Source of the DNA: Erinaceus europaeus | Taxonomy: Eukaryota; Chordata; Mammalia; Eulipotyphla; Erinaceidae | Assembly: GCF_950295315.1 (NCBI RefSeq) | Contig: NC_080170.1 | Location: 92,178,054 to 92,242,053 of the forward strand | Direction: 5' to 3' | Length of the DNA: 64,000 bases | In this document: positions 45,894-57,095 of the stretch, piece after piece | How positions within the stretch are numbered: the stretch's first letter is position 1 | Layout: each line of letters begins with the position of its first letter | Notes under the pieces: model-generated | The model's input: the letters and a program-made list of their open reading frames with translations, nothing else | Told to the model about the DNA's origin: nothing | The model's database searches: none | Program-made: the position numbers and the translations under genes

Positions 45894-46347
45894 GTGTTTG
45901 CATAGAGGAATGCCACTGACTTTTGTATGTTAATTTTATGGCCCAATACCTTACTGTACTGCTTGATAAATTCCAAGAACTCCCTTCTGGATTCTTTAGG
46001 CATCTCTATGTATATTATCGTATTGTCAGCAAATACTGAGAATTTGACTTCTTCTCTTCCATCTGTATCCCTTTAATTCCTTGCTCTTGCCTGATTGCTA
46101 TGGCAAGAACTTCCAACACTATGTTGAATAGTAATGATGACAGTGGCCAGCCTTTTCTAGTACCTTATCTGAGAGGGGATGTTCCCAGTTTTTCACCACT
46201 GAGTATGATGCTGGCTGTAGATTTGTTATATATGGACTCCACTCTCTTAAGGAATTTCCCATCTATTCCCATTTTTTGTACTGTTATGATCATGAATAGA
46301 TGTTGGATTTTGTCAAACACTTTCTCTGCACCTATTGATATAATTAT

Positions 46348-46469
46348 GTGCTGTATATGTCTAACATGTTTTTGACTATTTTCTTAAGAAAATTTAGGAG
46401 ATAGAAGGTTGGAGATTGGCAGAGTTTTGAGGCACGTGATTGTAGTTATGTTTGGCATGGAAGTAATAG
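46348..46469 (+). repeat. Right ~120-bp direct repeat of L1-F
   Basis: GTGCTGTATATGTCTAACATG ... GAGTTTTGAGGCACGTGAT ... AAGTAATAG, partner of 44171-44289. Confidence 0.88.
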
Positions 46470-46734
46470 TTTTTTTTTTTTAAACATAAAACTTAATTCC
46501 TCTTCCTGATACAGTTTAAACCTTGAGTACTGGATCATGCTTCCATAGGATCCAGAAAACTCAATACCATAGAAGCAAAATTTTGTGGTGATTGCTATGG
46601 AGGCAAGAAAACAACTGTTTTCCTTTTCTGGAAGGGATGCAGTTAGAGACTAGAAAGAATCAGAACTGGATTGGAACTCTAGCATTTTCTTAATGCTAAA
46701 CAAAAGTATGGCATATGCAGGGTTTTACTGCAAT

Positions 46735-46915
46735 GAACCTAGAACATATGTTTTAGGGTCAAACAGGTCTATCTTAGATGGTAAGTTCTACAAACTGTGT
46801 CATATTGTGCAAACTGTTTGTACTTTTGTTTATTGTTTATATAATAAGCAACAGTAATATCTAACTCAAAAAGTTGTTGTGAGGGAGAAATGGGATATTA
46901 TTATTTAGTACACTA
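46735..46915 (+). mobile_element. MIR-type fragment
   Basis: TTTTAGGGTCAAACAGGTCTA, AACTGTGTCATATTGTGCAAAC, ATAATAAGCAACAGTAATAT and AAGTTGTTGTGAGGGAGAAATG parallel the MIR consensus (CTGTGTGACCTTGGGCAAGT, GGTTGTTGTGAGGATTAAATG). Confidence 0.65.
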
Positions 46916-47640
46916 ATTGATTTCTTTGAGTCTAAAATAGCTGAAAACTACAGTTATCATTAGATATGATAAGAAAACATTATTTTTAAAAAGAAATTGT
47001 AATGCTATGTATAATTCTAAATAAAACTACTAAAATTCACTTAAGAGATATATAGACGATTATATCACTGTTTTTTCTAGTGTGTATTTATTTAAAGTTT
47101 TTGTGCTTATTTTAATTGTTTCATTATTCAACTTCCTTGAAAGACAATATTTGTTGGAATGTCCTCTGCTCTAGTACTTATACACAAATTTACAGGGCCA
47201 GGTGGGGGTTATGTATAGTTTTTCATTTAATTTAGATCTTATCAATTTTTAGCAAGAAGTTTGTTCAAATTTTGATCTATTCTTTAGATTACTTTTCTGA
47301 ATTTTCTATAGTCCTAAAGGTAGTGCGTTTTCTTACTTGCATAAAGTATAAAGAGATTTTTCTATGTTTTCCCGGTTCATCTTACTAAGTTAAAACTTAG
47401 TGTCCTGGAATTCTTTCTAAGAACCATTGAAATTCCTCAGTTTTCTTATATTTTAACCTCATAGCCCTATTTAAAGTACATTTGTGAAAATAAATATATA
47501 ATATAAAATATAAAGTATATAATATAAAATTAATATAAAATAAATATATAATATACAATTCTCTTCCCAATCCCTCTTTCATTCTTATTTGTATTTACTG
47601 TACTCTTATTCTTTCATTCTTATTTGTATTTTACTCCACA
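46916..47640. other. AT-rich DNA with a TATAA-like stretch
   Basis: Bases 47490-47562 consist of ATATAATATAAAATA-type repeats. Nothing else recognised. Confidence 0.5.
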
Positions 47641-47656
47641 TAAAAATACTATTATG

Positions 47657-47906
47657 GGGGTCGGGTGGCGCAAAGCACAAGGACTGGTGTAAGTCACTGT
47701 TCGAGCCCCCGGCTCCCCACCTTCAGGGGAGTCGCTTCACACATGGTGAAGCAGGTCTGCAGGTGTCTTTCTTTCACCTTCTCTGTCTTACCCTCCTCTC
47801 TCCATTTCTCTCTATCCTATCCAACAATGATGACATCAACAACAATAATAACTACAACAATAAAACAACAAGGGCAACAAAAGGAAATAAATAAATAACT
47901 ATTTAA
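47657..47906 (+). mobile_element. SINE with internally deleted head
   Basis: GGGGTCGGGTGGCGCAAAGCAC lacks the ~25 bases between GGTGG and CGCAAAGC found in full copies, which removes most of the A-box region. The body and CAACAA tail are normal. The target duplication AAAAATACTATTATG stands at 47642-47656 and 47907-47921. Confidence 0.93.
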
Positions 47907-47984
47907 AAAAATACTATTATGACAGAAAGTGAAATCACAGACTCAGGTTTTTTGGAGGAGTAGTTTGTAGAAAGCAGTCAGAGG

Positions 47985-48345
47985 GGGGCCGGGTGGTAGT
48001 GCAGTGTGTTAAGTGCACACGGTGCCAAGAACAAGGGCCCTCATAGGGATCTCTGGTTCCCCACCTGTGGGGTAGGGGATCACCTAACAAGGAATGAAGC
48101 AGGTGTCTATATTTCTGTTCCCCTCTCTGTCTTCCCCTCCTCTCTTGATTTCTCTCTGTTCTGCCAGCAACAACAATGTGAAAAAATGGCCTCCAGGAGC
48201 AGTGGATTCATAGTGCAGGCACCAAGGCCCAACAATAATATTCCCTGGAGGCAAAATAAATAAATAAATAAAAAGAAAGAAAGAAAAAGAGAGAGAAAGA
48301 AAAGGAAAAAAATAAAGAAAGAAAAAGAGAAAAAGAAAGCAGTGG
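47985..48345 (+). mobile_element. SINE with (GAAA)n tail
   Basis: GGGGGGCCGGGTGGTAGTGC head, GATCTCTGGTTCCCCACC, TTTCTCTCTGTTCTGCCAGC, GGCCTCCAGGAGCAGTGG module, CCCTGGAGGC, then AAATAAATAAAT and GAAAGAAAGAAAAAGAGAG to ~48340. Confidence 0.88.
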
Positions 48346-50370
48346 GAGTAGGTTTGAGTCTGAAGTGATATTCTGAATCAACTTGGTGGTTCTATCTGAA
48401 GCTATGGACAAGTTTTCCACCCTGAGCCTAACCTCCAGACTTTTATTCACAGTAGTGAAAATATAAAAGTGGGATATACTAGAAAATATTTAAGGCTTGT
48501 GTTTTCCAGGTATAAATAGTAAAGTCAAGATAACAATGCAGTATTTGTCCAAAATGTTTAAAGTAATAATTAATAAGATTATTATAATGAAAGAGTCTTT
48601 AATATTTGCACAGACATATATTTGGAATTTATATTTAAAGGTTCACATAGAACTAAAAAAAATGGTTTATATGACTATGAGAAAGGATTGTTTCAGATAT
48701 TTATAATGCAATATAACAAAACATCCCAAATAATGGTTCTTCATGACATCACCTTTTAAACTTATTTTTCTGCAATGTGGGCATGTTTTGACATGAATAA
48801 CACAGTGTTACATGATTAGGTGTTAGCTTAGGTAGTTCCAATTGATCATAAGGTAGACAGCTTATTGTAATATTATCTTGACCTACTGGTGAAGACACAT
48901 GACTTCACTTTTTAGTTTGTGCTTTCTTATAATATGGAGTTGGAGTCTGAAGGCTAGGGTTCCCAAGAGAAACCAAAATCTATCCTTTTCGTGAACCAGG
49001 CTTGGAAGTTATACTGCATGACTTTTGCCTTTCTCTACTATCCACAACAGCCACAAATTTCCTAATTTCAATTCTTTTTGTTGTTGTTGTTTATTTGTTT
49101 GTTTTGTTTTTGCAGAGGGAGAGGCAAAATTCTGGAAGATTGTATATAGGACCAATGTTGTAAGTAGGTTTGAAAACTACAGTCTTAAATAGTCAGGGAG
49201 TTGCAGAAGTTCTTCTCACATTAAGTTTAAGTAGTTTTGGGAGAATTGCTGAGAAAACACTAGGGGTATAGGTTTCTCATGAAATGTCCAGACACCATTC
49301 TCCACAGTGAAGTATGCTTTTCTCCTAACTCTTAGAAATTATTACAGGAAAACACGTAAGAACAAGAAAGACATGTAAGTATTCACCTAGGACCCTGGGG
49401 AATGAAAGATTTTGGGGCATTTATATGAATGAGGACTATTAGTTACAGAAATTTGTTTATCAGTGCCAATGTGATGTTATTTGTGTCACAGACTGGTAGG
49501 ATCTAGATAAATACAGGCTAATGAGAACATCCAACAAGTCACTAAATTTAATCCCATATAGTTCTACAACAATGACTCTTACTCTTTGTTTCCCTTTTCC
49601 CTAAATCCATCTTCAGGTTGAGTTCTTTTCAAATTGAGATCAAAGACTATTGAGTCCTTTTCAAACCATTTAATAATTGTTTTTATTAGTATAACTCTAT
49701 AGAAATTCAAATATAGCCTGTTCCATTTTTTATTTGAATAATTGGTGTATATCACAGGCTTACTGTTACCGTATCATACTCTTGTCTGTTCATTTGACAT
49801 TAGATCTCCTTTTATCAAATCACTTCACAAAAGAGATTGACTTAATTTCTACTAGAATGGTTATTGGTGTAAATTGAATTTTATATATTTTAATTTTTCC
49901 TGAAATCCCAACACATTAAATCTATGCCACGACAGCTTTTGTTATTCTTGACTGATTTCTGCCACTTACCTAACAGAGTCATTGGCAAATTTGGCAAACA
50001 GGACTCTGTCACTACCAACTCATCTCTCAGTTTCTCTGAGCCCTACTCATTAATTACACTGTACTGAACAATGCCAGAATCAAAGCTAGACCCCTGGGTG
50101 TCTAATTATCAACTTTACTCTCTGCCACAGCTGTTCACTGAATCTGCTTTTATGGCTTTTCATAGCAAGTTTTGGCAGTGTCCTGCCCTTTACCCTCTGG
50201 GACTGCTTTTTCTTAATAATCTCTCCTAAGGAAACTTCTCAGAAAGATTTTTTTTTTTTAATTTGAAAAAAAATTTACCCACTGAATTACTCACAAAATG
50301 TGGTGTAAGTGCATGGTATTTAAAAATGGGAAGAGGGGAGTTTAATTAGTTGGAGACACACCATTTATTT
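48346..50370. other. AT-rich DNA, nothing firmly recognised
   Basis: A (TTG)n/(TTTG)n tract at 49077-49113 is visible. No coding frame above 70 codons has recognisable content. Confidence 0.5.
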
Positions 50371-50371
50371 T

Positions 50372-50497
50372 ATTTTATTTTATTTATAAAAAGGAAACAG
50401 TGACAAAACCATAGGATAAGAGAGGTACAACTTCACACAATTATCACCACTATAACTCTGTATCCCATCCCCTCCCTTGATAGCTTTCTTATTCTTT
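50372..50497 (-). mobile_element. Older L1 3' UTR, left part (split by L1-D)
   Basis: TTTATAAAAAGGAAACAGTG, AACCATAGGATAAGAGAGGTAC, CCCATCCCCTCCCTTGATAGC, then interruption at TTTCTTATTCTTT. It continues at 56515 with AACCCTCTGGGAGTATGGAC. Confidence 0.88.
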
Positions 50498-51850
50498 TTT
50501 TTAATTTTATTTTTTTATTTAAGAAAGGATTAATTAATAAAACCATAGCATAGGAGGGGTACAATTCCACACAATTCCCACCACCCAATCTCCATTTCCC
50601 ACCCCCTCCCCTGATAGCTTTCCCATTCTCTATCCCTCTGGGAGCATGGACCCAGGGTCATTGTGGGTTGCAGAAGGTAGAAGGTCTGGCTTCTGTAATT
50701 GCTTCCCCGCTGAATATGGGCGTTGAATGGTCAGTCCATACTCCCAGTCTGCCTCTCTCTTTCCCTAGTAGGGTGGGTCTCTGGGGAAGCGGAGCTCCAG
50801 GACACATTGGTAGGGTCTTCAGTCTAGGGAAGCCTGGCCGGTATCCTGATGATATCTGGAACCTGGTGACTGAAAAAAGAGTTAACATACGAAGCCAAAC
50901 AAATTGTTGAGCAATCATGGACCCAAAGCTTGAAATAGAGGAGAGGAAGTGTTAGGGGGGTACTCACTGCAAACTCTAGTGCACTTCTGCTTTCAGGCAT
51001 ATATTTTGCAGTAGTTTACGGATACGTGTGAACATATGCTCTCTCTCACAGAAACTGGTGTATACCTAGGTTTGGGGACTTTGTTAGAAAGTGAACCACC
51101 TGAGATGAAATTAGAGTATACTATGAAAGGAAAGGTCTCACCCGAGTAATGAAGTTGAACGGTTGTCATTCCACATGTGAAGTCTCTGGACACAGTCTGA
51201 AGTGAAGTATGTTGAGGTGGCAATCGTTGTGTTGGTTAGGTTGTAATCAGCAGATGCAATATTCTTTAACATGGATTGGGAGAGGCATACGGGAAAGTGG
51301 GCCCTATCCAATGGTTCCAAGACTGGGGGAAGTAGAGGCTCCATAGTGGAGATGTGAGGTTCCTGCTGTCTTAGGGTTCAAAAAGACAATCGATAGTTAA
51401 TGTTATCATCACATTATTTGGTAATTGGGTTAACTTTGAAAAGTCCTTTTGTTATGGTTTGCTGTACAATATCCAGTATCTTGTATATAGCTGTGCTATT
51501 GGATGCTTCTAATCTACTTGGTCTAGGCTTTTGAGAGAGTCCGCATATCAAATACATAGCCTATATATTAAAAAGATTCAGTTTGTGTTTTGAGAAACTT
51601 TGAGACATACAACTGACTTTCCCCCTCTCATATTAATTGACTACTGATTTATATGTCTACATTTTGCTAGGAGTGTACATAAACACCATTCCCACCACCA
51701 AAAGACTGTGACCCATCCCTCCCACCCACTCGCACCCCCCACTGGCCCAGGAAGCTGCATGGCTACCCCTCACCACAGGGCTTTTACTTTGGTGCCCTAC
51801 TTACAATTTGATCAGGTCCTGCTTTTAGTTTCCCTTTCAGATCTTCTTAC
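50498..51850 (-). other. L1-D 3' UTR and poly(A)
   Basis: Full-length long 3' UTR as in L1-A and B. The 76-codon frame (51223 to 50993) is open here as in L1-A, while the 145-codon frame is not. Confidence 0.85.
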
Positions 51851-54800
51851 TCAACTTCTGTTGATGAGTGGGATCATCACATACTCATCTTTATCTTTCT
51901 GACTTAGTTCACTTAACATAATTCCTTCTAGCTCTGTCCAAGATGGGTCAGAGAAGGTGGGTTCATTGTTCTTGATAGCTGCATAGTATTCCATTGTGTA
52001 TACATACCACAGCTTTCTCAGCCACTCATCTGTTTTTGGGCACCTGGGTTGCTTCCAGGTTTTAGCTATTATGAATTGTGCTGCTATGAACATAGGAGTA
52101 CACACCTCTTTTTGGTTGGGTGTTATGGAGTCCTTGGGGTATAACCCCAGGAGAGGAATTACTGGATCATATGGAAGGTCCATGTCTAGCCTTCTGAGAG
52201 TTTTCCAGACTGCTCTCCACAGAGGCTGTACCAATTTACATTCCCACCAGCAATGTAAAAGGGTGCCTCTGTCCCCACAAGCTCTCCAGCATTTGTTATT
52301 GCTGTCCTTTTTGATGTATGCCATTCTTACAGGAGTGAGGTGGTATCTTAGTGTTGTCTTAATTTGCATTTCTCTGACAATCAGTGACCTAGAGCAGTTT
52401 TTCATATGTTTGTTAGCCTTTTGGCTCTCCTCTGAGGTGAATATTTTGTTCATATCCTCTGCTTATTTTTGGATGGGGTCATTTGCTTTTTTGGTGCTAA
52501 GTTTGCTGAGCTCTTTATATATTTTGGTGATTAGTTTCTTGTCTGATGTATGGCATGTGAAGATCTTCTCCCATTCTGTGAGGGGTCTCTCTGTTTGTTT
52601 AATAGTTTCTTTGGATGTGCAGAAGCTTTTCAATTTGATGTAGTCCCATTGGTTTGTTTCTGCTTTAGTCTTCCTTGCAATTGGGTTTGATTATCAAAGA
52701 TGTCCTTGAAGTGTAGGTGGGAAAGTGTTTTACCAATATTTTCCTCTAAGTATTTGATTGTTTCTGGTCTGACATCTAGGTCTTTGATCCATTTGGAGTT
52801 GATTTTTGTTTCTGGTGAGATAAAGTGGTTCAATTTTATTCTTCTGCATGTTACAACGCAGTTTTCCCAGCACCATTTAATCCTTTGGGCCCCCTTATCA
52901 AAGATTAGATGCCCATAGGTGTAGGGATTTATTTCTGGGCTTTCAATTCTGTTCCACTGGTCTGTGTTCCAGTACCATGCTGTTTTGATGATGATGGCCT
53001 TGAAATATAGTTTGAGATCTGGGAGTATGATGCCTCCATTTCTGTTTCTTTTCCTCAAGAAGGTTTTGGCTATTCTAGGTGTTTTCATGTTCCAGATAAA
53101 TGATTGTAGTGTTTGTTCTATTCTCTTAAAGAAGCTTGGTGAAACTTTGATGGGTATTGCATTAAATTTGTATATGGATCTGGGGAGAATATTCATTTTG
53201 ATGATATTTATTCTTCCAATCCATGAGCATGGGATATCTTTCCATTTCTTGGTATCAGTTTCTATTTCCTTGAGTAGCGACTCATAGTTTTCAGCATACA
53301 AGTCTTTCACTGCTTTGGTCAACTTTATTCCTAGGTATTTGATTGATTTTGCTCAAACAGTAAATGGGTATGGTTTCTGGATGTCTTCTTCTTCAGATTT
53401 AGTGTTTGCATAAAGAAATGCCACTGATTTTTGTACATTGATTTTGTAGCCTGATACCTTGCTATATTGCCTAATAACTTCCAGTAATTTTCTGCTGGAT
53501 TCTTTAGGTCTTTCTATGTATACTATCATATTGTCTGCAAATAGTGAGAGCTTGACGTCTTCCCTTCCAATATGTATTCCTTTGATTTCTTTCTCTTTCC
53601 TGATTGCTATGGCAAGAACTTCCAATACTATGTTGAAGAGTAACGGTGACAGTGGACAGCCCTGTCTAGTCCCCGATCTGAAGGGGAATGCTTTCAGCTT
53701 CTGTCCATTGAGTATGATGTTGGCTGTAGGTTTGCTATATATAGACTCCACTATCTTGAGGAATTTCCCATCTATTCCCATTTTTTGTAGAGTTTTGAGC
53801 ATGAATGGGTGTTGGATTTTGTCAAAGGCTTTCTCTGCATCTATTGAGATAATCATGTGGTTTTTGGCTTTGCTTTTATTGATGTGGTGAATGACATTGA
53901 TTGATTTATGGATGTTGAACCAACCTTGCATTCCTGGGATGAATCCCACTTGGTCGTGATGAACAATCTTTTTGATATGTTGCTGTATCCGGTTGGCCAA
54001 GATCTTGTTTAATATTTTGGCATCTATGTTCATCAGAGATATTGGTCTGTAGTTTGCCTTTTTTGTTCTGTCCCTATCAGCTTTTGGTATCAGGGTGATG
54101 TTGGCTTCAAAGAAGGTGGAAGGGAGTATTCCTGTTTCTTCAATCTTATGGAAAAGCTTAAGAGGTATGGGCACTAACTGTTTCCTGAAAGTTTTGTAGA
54201 ATTCGTTTGTGAAGCCATCTGGTCCAGGACTTTCGTTGTTGGGGAGATTCTTAATAACAGTTTCAATTTATTTGTCTGTGATTGGTGCATTTAGATTTTG
54301 TAGTTCTTCTTGGTTCAGTTTTGGAAGGGCATATGCTTCTAGGAATTGTTCCATTTCTTCCAGATTCTCTAGCTTGGTGGCGTATAGTTCTTTATAGAAG
54401 TTTTGCAGGATTCTCTGGATTTCTGAGGTGTCAGTTGTGATATCTCCTCCATCGTTTACAATTCTATTAATTTGAGTCTTCTCTCTTTTTTGTTTGGTGA
54501 GTCTGGATAGGAGTTTGTCAATTTTGTTTAATCTTTCAAAGAACCAACATTTGGCTCCATTGATCTTTTGTATGGTTCTTTTATTTTTGATGTTGTTTAT
54601 TTCTGCTCTAATTTTAGTGATTTCTGTCCTTCTTATTGCTTTAGGGTTCCTTTGTTCCTCTTCCTCTAAGTCCTTGAGGTGTGTAGTAAGGTCGTTCATT
54701 TGAGCTTCTTCTTGGTGTTTAAAATGTGACTGTGTGGCTATAAGTTTCCCTCTCAGTACTGCTTTAGCTGTGTCCCAACTATTTTGATAGGTTGTGTCTT

Positions 54801-55575
54801 CATTTTCATTTGTTTCCAGGAACATTTGAATGTCCTGCTTGAGTGAATCTCTGACCCAGTGGTTCTTAAGGAGTATGTTGTTTAGTTTCCAAATTCTGTG
54901 GCTTTTAATAATTTTCTGTTTGTTGTTAAATGTTAGTTTTACTCCACTGTGGTCTGAGAAGATACTTGGGATGATTTCAATGCTCTTTAATTTATTGATG
55001 TTGTCTTTGTGACCTAACATGTGGTCTATCCTTGAGTATGTGTTATGTGGATTTGAAAAGAAGGTGTATTCCAGGTTTTTGGGGTGAAGGACTCTGAAAA
55101 TGTCCAAGAGGTCTATTCTGTCAATCTCTTCATTCAATTCTCTTGTATCTTTGTTGGTTCTCTGCTTTGTTGATCTGTCTAAGTGTGAGAGTAGGGTATT
55201 GAAGTCTCCCACTATTATTGTATTACTATTGATGTATTTTTGAAATTCTTTCCGTAAGTGCTTGATGTATTTGGATGGTCCCTCATTGGGTGCATAGATG
55301 TTAATAACTGTTAAGTCTTCTTGGCTGATTGATCCACTAATCATTATGTAATGTCCTTGCCTATCTTTTATTACTTTATTTAATTTAAAATCTATCGTTT
55401 CTGAGATGAGAATGGCTGTTCCTACCCTTTTTTGTGGTCCGTTAGCCTGTATGATAGTTTTCCATCCTTTCACTTTAAGTCTGTGTTTATCTTGTTGTAA
55501 CAGATGGGATTCTTGCAAGCAGCATATGGTTGGGTTATGTTTTCTGATCCATCCCCCCACCCTGTGCCTTTGACG
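51851..55575 (-). pseudogene. L1-D ORF2, defective
   Basis: Open segments 55560-54268 (endonuclease and start of RT), 54174-53353 (RT core), 53322-52630 and 52453-51851 (C terminus). Defects: the 22-bp deletion at the start, a stop at 54268-54270, a stop near 53353, a deletion near 52875 removing KKEALFSKW, and frameshifts near 52690. The RT catalytic motif reads FADN instead of FADD (53530-53541); the third residue of this motif's Asp pair is essential in known RTs. Confidence 0.92.
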
Positions 55576-55793
55576 TTTACTGATATTATGGATTTAATGT
55601 ATTGTAATGGCATTGTTCAAAAAAAAATTTTGTTTGCTCTGATATATTGCATATATTATAGTGATGTTCTTGTTTATAAGAGGTCTTTTAGAACCTCTTT
55701 CAGGGCCGGTTTGGTGATGGTTGCCTCCTTTAACTGTTGTTTGTCTAAGAAGGTTTTGATCCCTCCATCTTTCGAATGAAAGTCTAGCAGGAT
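52924..55793 (-). repeat. Inverted repeat arm in L1-D (~2.87 kb)
   Basis: Pairs with 60964-63833; coordinates of matching bases always sum to 116757, so no indel is present. The only difference found by reading is at 53687 (against 63070). The next mismatches outward are at 55794 and 52923. Confidence 0.9.
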
Positions 55794-56455
55794 GTATTAT
55801 CCTTGGTTGAAACCCTTTTTCATTCATGGCTCCATAGATATCTTGCCATTCTCTTCTAGCTTTTATAGTTTGAGTGGAGAAATCTGCAGATAATCTTATG
55901 GGTTTTCCCTTGTATGTGACTTTTTGTTTCTCTCTTGCAGCTTCTAGCATCCTTTCTTTATCCTTACTTCTTCTCATTGTGACTATGATGTGTCTTGGTG
56001 TCTTCAGGTCTGGGTTGATTCTGTTTGGTACTCTCTGGGCCTCTTGAATCTTGATGTCCTTTCTGTTATTCAGGTCTGGGAAGTTTTCTTTTGTTATTTC
56101 CTCTAGAATGTTTGCTTCCCCTTCCTCTCTTTCTTCCTCTAGCAGGCCAATTATGCAAATGTTACTTCTTTTGAGATCATCCCATATGTTTCTGTTGTTG
56201 TTTTCAGTTTCTCTCAATCTTTTTTAGGCTCTTTCACCTCTTTCTTTGTTTTCTCTAACTCATCCTCTGTCTGACTAATTCTGTTTTTTGCTGCTGTTAG
56301 TCTGCTTTCCCTTGGCTCAGCTTCTTTCTTCATTACAGCTATTTCAGCTTTCAGTTCTCTAATTGCCTCAAGATAATCAGTACTTTCCTTGGGGGTCTCA
56401 ACTGTTGTTTTCCTAATACTGCCATCGCTTTCCTCCAATGTTGTTTTCATTTCCT
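55590..56455 (-). pseudogene. L1-D ORF1, N-terminally shortened
   Basis: Starts at an internal, in-frame methionine (MKTTLEESDGSIRKTT, 56450) because the first ~44 codons and the normal AUG are missing. The coiled coil is interrupted by a frameshift near 56215. The RRM-like (NICIIGLLEEE) and C-terminal parts follow, to ~55594. Confidence 0.88.
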
Positions 56456-56500
56456 TTCCAGAAGATGTGGTCAGAGCTCAAGCCACTAGCAGCTTCTCCA

Positions 56501-56812
56501 CTTTCTTATTCTTTAACCCTCTGGGAGTATGGACCTGAGGTCATTGTGGGATACTGAAAGTGTAAGGTCTGACTTCTGTAATTGCTTCCCTGCCGAATAT
56601 GGGCATTGACAGGTCGATCTATATTCTCAGCCTACCTCTCTCTTTCCCTAGTTGGGCTGGGTTCTGGGGAATTGGAGCTCCATGACACATTGGTGGGGTT
56701 GTCTGTCCAGGGAAGTCTGGTTGGTATCATGGTAGCATCTAGAACCTGGTGGCTGAAAAGAGAGTGAACATATAAAGCCAAACAGGTTGTTGACTAATCA
56801 TGAACCTAAAGA
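56501..56812 (-). mobile_element. Older L1 3' UTR, right part
   Basis: Resumes the element broken at 50497: AACCCTCTGGGAGTATGGAC, CTTCCCTGCCGAATATGGGC, GGACAGGTCGATCT-like sequence and GCATCTAGAACCTGGTGGC. The first 14 bases are the L1-D target duplication. Confidence 0.88.
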
Positions 56813-56819
56813 ATGGAGG

Positions 56820-57095
56820 ACACACTTTTTTTTCCCTTTTGTTACCCTTGTTTATCATTGTTGTTGTCATTATTATTGTTGTCATTGCTATCGTTGTTGT
56901 TGGATAGGACTGAGAAGTGGAGAGAGGAGGGGAAGACAGAGAGGGAGAAAGAAAGACACCTGCAGACCAGCTTCACTGCTTGTGAAGGGAACCCCCTGCA
57001 GGTGGGGAGCCAGGGGCTCAAACTGGGATGCTTATACTTAGTACCATGTGCACTTAACCCATTGTGCTACCGCCCAGGCCCCCCAATTTTTAAAA
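56820..57095 (-). mobile_element. SINE, antisense
   Basis: TTTTTTTTCCCTTTTGTTACCC, GTTGTTGGATAGGACTGAGA, GAAGGGAACCCCCTGCAGGTGG, CAGGGGCTCAAACTGGGATG B-box, and CCCATTGTGCTACCGCCCAGG head. Confidence 0.9.

Larger units (their letters stand above)
44290..46347 (-). mobile_element. L1-F: old 5'-truncated L1 of another subfamily
   Basis: Antisense L1. The short 3' UTR near 44310-44620 (TTTATTGGGGGTTAATGGTT) is unlike that of the young copies. ORF2 then runs from ~44640 to the truncation at 46347, which lies before the RT active site (TTTCTCTGCACCTATTGATA encodes the DAEKAF region). Recognisable peptides include CCRGCGDKGTLLYFRWEC. Numerous indels are present. A SINE lies inside at 45608-45893 and a 57-bp foreign piece at 44361-44417. 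Confidence 0.9.
50498..56500 (-). mobile_element. L1-D: L1 with 5' end joined to ORF1 (spliced-RNA-like), inserted in an older L1
   Basis: Minus-strand L1 with A tail at the left (T/A-rich 50498-50525) and 5' end at 56500. The perfect target duplication CTTTCTTATTCTTT stands at 50484-50497 and 56501-56514. The first ~48 bases of the element (to about 56453) correspond to the L1-E 5' end at 59045-59092 and then jump to ORF1 at the position equivalent to L1-E 60305, skipping ~1.2 kb. From 52924 to 55793 it is almost identical to L1-E in inverted orientation. Confidence 0.93.
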
